Assembly: GCA_023393485.1 (NCBI GenBank)
Contig: JAEWLD010000227.1
Span: 1 to 5,948, forward strand
Direction of reading: 5' to 3'
Length of the DNA stretch: 5,948 nt
Source: Bacteroidota bacterium
Lineage (GTDB): Bacteria; Bacteroidota; Bacteroidia; Flavobacteriales; Flavobacteriaceae
Positions 4,526 through 5,948 of the stretch are shown in pieces. Position 1 is the stretch's first letter. Every line of letters starts with the position of its first letter. The notes beneath the pieces are model-generated. The model ran no database searches. It was not told the DNA's origin and worked only from the letters and a program-made list of their open reading frames with translations. The translations under genes and the position numbers were made by a program.

Positions 4526-5948
4526 TGAACAAGGATTTCAGCAAGCCGCAAAGACAATCGGCCGTTGGCATTTTGGTGATGTTTGCTGATTCGGCGCGTC
4601 ATTTCGTGCGCGCGTTTTTTCCGCTTTTAGTGCTCTACATTTTTAATCGAAACATCGTTACGCTCGGGACATTCGCACTGTTTTTTATCGTGATGGCCAT
4701 CGCCGCATTTTTTCGTTGGCGGAATTTTACTTTTAGGCTCGACAGTGAAAATGAGGAGTTCATCATCAACGAAGGCGTGTTCAACAAATCGCTGACGGTC
4801 ATCGCGCTCGATAAAATCCAGCAGGTCAATATTACGCAATCACTGATCCAGCGAATCATCGGCGTCCATGGGCTTGAAATCGACACGGCGGGCAGTCAGG
4901 CCGAAGAGGCCAAAATCCGCGCTGTTCCGCACTGGCTGGCACTCGCACTTAAAACGAGACTGCTTGAAAATACCGGAAAAGCGAGGCGTGAAGTTCAAAT
5001 CACCGAAAATATCGTCCCGGCTGCGGAAGAAAAGCCATTCATGCACATCAGTCTTCCGAGCCTGATAAAAGTCGGCATCACTTCAAATTATATCAAGACC
5101 TTTTGGCTGATTTTTGTTTTCATCGTCACGGTTTATGACAACCTGCGCCATCTTTTTGAAGGCAATGTCATCGATACTGAAAAAATAGGCCGCTATGTGC
5201 CTGACCGGATCGCTGCCACTACGATCGCGATGCTTTTTGGCGTGATCGTCGTTTTGATTTTGGTCATCAATCTGCTTCGGACGGTCATCCGTTATTTCGG
5301 CTACCGAATCTCGCGGCAACGCGGCTCTTTAATGTTGACATTCGGGCTTATCAATACAAAAAGCACGATCATCAAGCCGGAAAAAGTCCAGATTATTGCT
5401 ACGACGCGCAACTATTTCCAAAAGAAAATGAATATTCTTGGCATACGCATCCGCCAGGCGACCAACGGCCAGGAGGAAATGAAAAACCAACATATTGACA
5501 TTCCGGGCGTTGACGACAATGAGCGCGATGCGTTGCTGAAATTGCTTTACGGCGTTGTGCCTGAAAAAGGCGTAATGCTCAAACCGAATTGGCGAAAACT
5601 CGTTTTTTCGATTTTTTTGTCGATCGTATTGCCTTTAATAGTATTTTTCATTGTCGCTTCACAGGCGCAGCAAATTTTGTATGAATATGCATTTGTGGCC
5701 TGGATGTATGCAGCTTTGGTTTTGCTTGTGCTTGTATTCGGATTTCGGAATTACAGGTTATTTGTCGGCGATAGGTTCATCATCAAGCAAAGCGGCGCGT
5801 GGGATATTTCAAATGAGATCGTCGAACCTGCAAAAATCCAGGCCATAACGACATCGCAACTGTTCTGGCACAAAACGCCCGACATCGGGTATCTCACTTT
5901 ACATACGGCCGGCGGGAATATTTCATTCGCTTTGGGTAACTTTACAAG
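4525..5948 (+). CDS. PH-domain membrane protein, YdbT-like, three bPH_2 domains (3' truncated by window edge)
   Basis: An open frame from the ATG at 4525 to the window end gives 474 residues with no stop. YdbT-type proteins are about 490-500 residues, so little is missing. The layout is three repeats of a transmembrane pair followed by a bPH_2 domain. Membrane pairs lie at about 27-41/46-63, 190-206/232-252 and 357-378/389-405. PH domains follow each: WRNFTFRLDSENEEFIINEG with ALDKIQQVNITQSLIQRIIG (about 65-145); FGYRISRQRGSLMLTFGLIN with KPEKVQIIATTRNYFQKKMN (about 258-343); and FRNYRLFVGDRFIIKQSGAW with EPAKIQAITTSQLFWHKTPD (from about 407). Each carries the recurring P/D-x-K-[IV]-Q core. 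It overlaps the YdbS-like gene by one base, the same gene order as B. subtilis ydbS-ydbT. As I recall, that pair belongs to the sigma-W regulon and contributes to resistance to an antimicrobial from a related Bacillus; whether this holds in Bacteroidota is unknown. Confidence 0.9.
   Translation, partial: MNKDFSKPQRQSAVGILVMFADSARHFVRAFFPLLVLYIFNRNIVTLGTFALFFIVMAIAAFFRWRNFTFRLDSENEEFIINEGVFNKSLTVIALDKIQQVNITQSLIQRIIGVHGLEIDTAGSQAEEAKIRAVPHWLALALKTRLLENTGKARREVQITENIVPAAEEKPFMHISLPSLIKVGITSNYIKTFWLIFVFIVTVYDNLRHLFEGNVIDTEKIGRYVPDRIAATTIAMLFGVIVVLILVINLLRTVIRYFGYRISRQRGSLMLTFGLINTKSTIIKPEKVQIIATTRNYFQKKMNILGIRIRQATNGQEEMKNQHIDIPGVDDNERDALLKLLYGVVPEKGVMLKPNWRKLVFSIFLSIVLPLIVFFIVASQAQQILYEYAFVAWMYAALVLLVLVFGFRNYRLFVGDRFIIKQSGAWDISNEIVEPAKIQAITTSQLFWHKTPDIGYLTLHTAGGNISFALGNFT

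Noticed and set aside
4213..4602. 129-residue minus-strand frame spanning the PH-domain gene junction
   Set aside because: It is antisense to both PH-domain genes, which have clear membrane segments and PH motifs in the forward frames.

Overview
The window looks like chromosomal DNA from a member of the Bacteroidota, most likely the Flavobacteriia. The evidence is as follows. The MenB and MenD proteins have the sequence character I associate with flavobacterial menaquinone enzymes. Starts lack Shine-Dalgarno sequences. Candidate promoters follow the Bacteroidota TTTG / TAnnTTTG pattern. AT-rich heptad repeats (AATTGAT/AATTGAC) sit between genes. The assignment rests on recognition, not on a search.

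Layout, left to right. (1) The 3' part of menD on + (1-908), carrying the thiamine-diphosphate-binding half. (2) After 23 bp, a complete cvfB-like gene on + (932-1774) for a protein with S1-type OB folds and a winged helix. (3) A short convergent junction holding heptad repeats, in which the stop codons of both flanking genes lie. (4) A secreted C1-family cysteine peptidase of the bleomycin hydrolase/PepC type on - (2963-1848). (5) A compact divergent promoter region centred on a perfect 7-bp inverted repeat (2983-3005). (6) menB on + (3021-3860). (7) A 152-bp gap bounded by two heptad arrays in inverted orientation. (8) A one-base-overlapping pair of bacterial PH-domain membrane proteins (4013-4525 and 4525 to beyond the window end), resembling the ydbS/ydbT pair of Bacillus subtilis. 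The second gene runs off the right edge.

How they fit together. MenD and MenB are two steps of classical o-succinylbenzoate menaquinone synthesis, the quinone pathway of these bacteria. The RNA-binding protein and the peptidase sit between them with no obvious pathway link. The two PH-domain proteins probably form one membrane complex of unknown function.

The most interesting points are the heptad arrays and the divergent promoter. The arrays abut or supply stop codons, and in both intergenic regions they occur as inverted pairs. The promoter is symmetric, with two -7-like elements forming the arms of one palindrome. I see no phage, CRISPR, transposase, tRNA or rRNA sequence.
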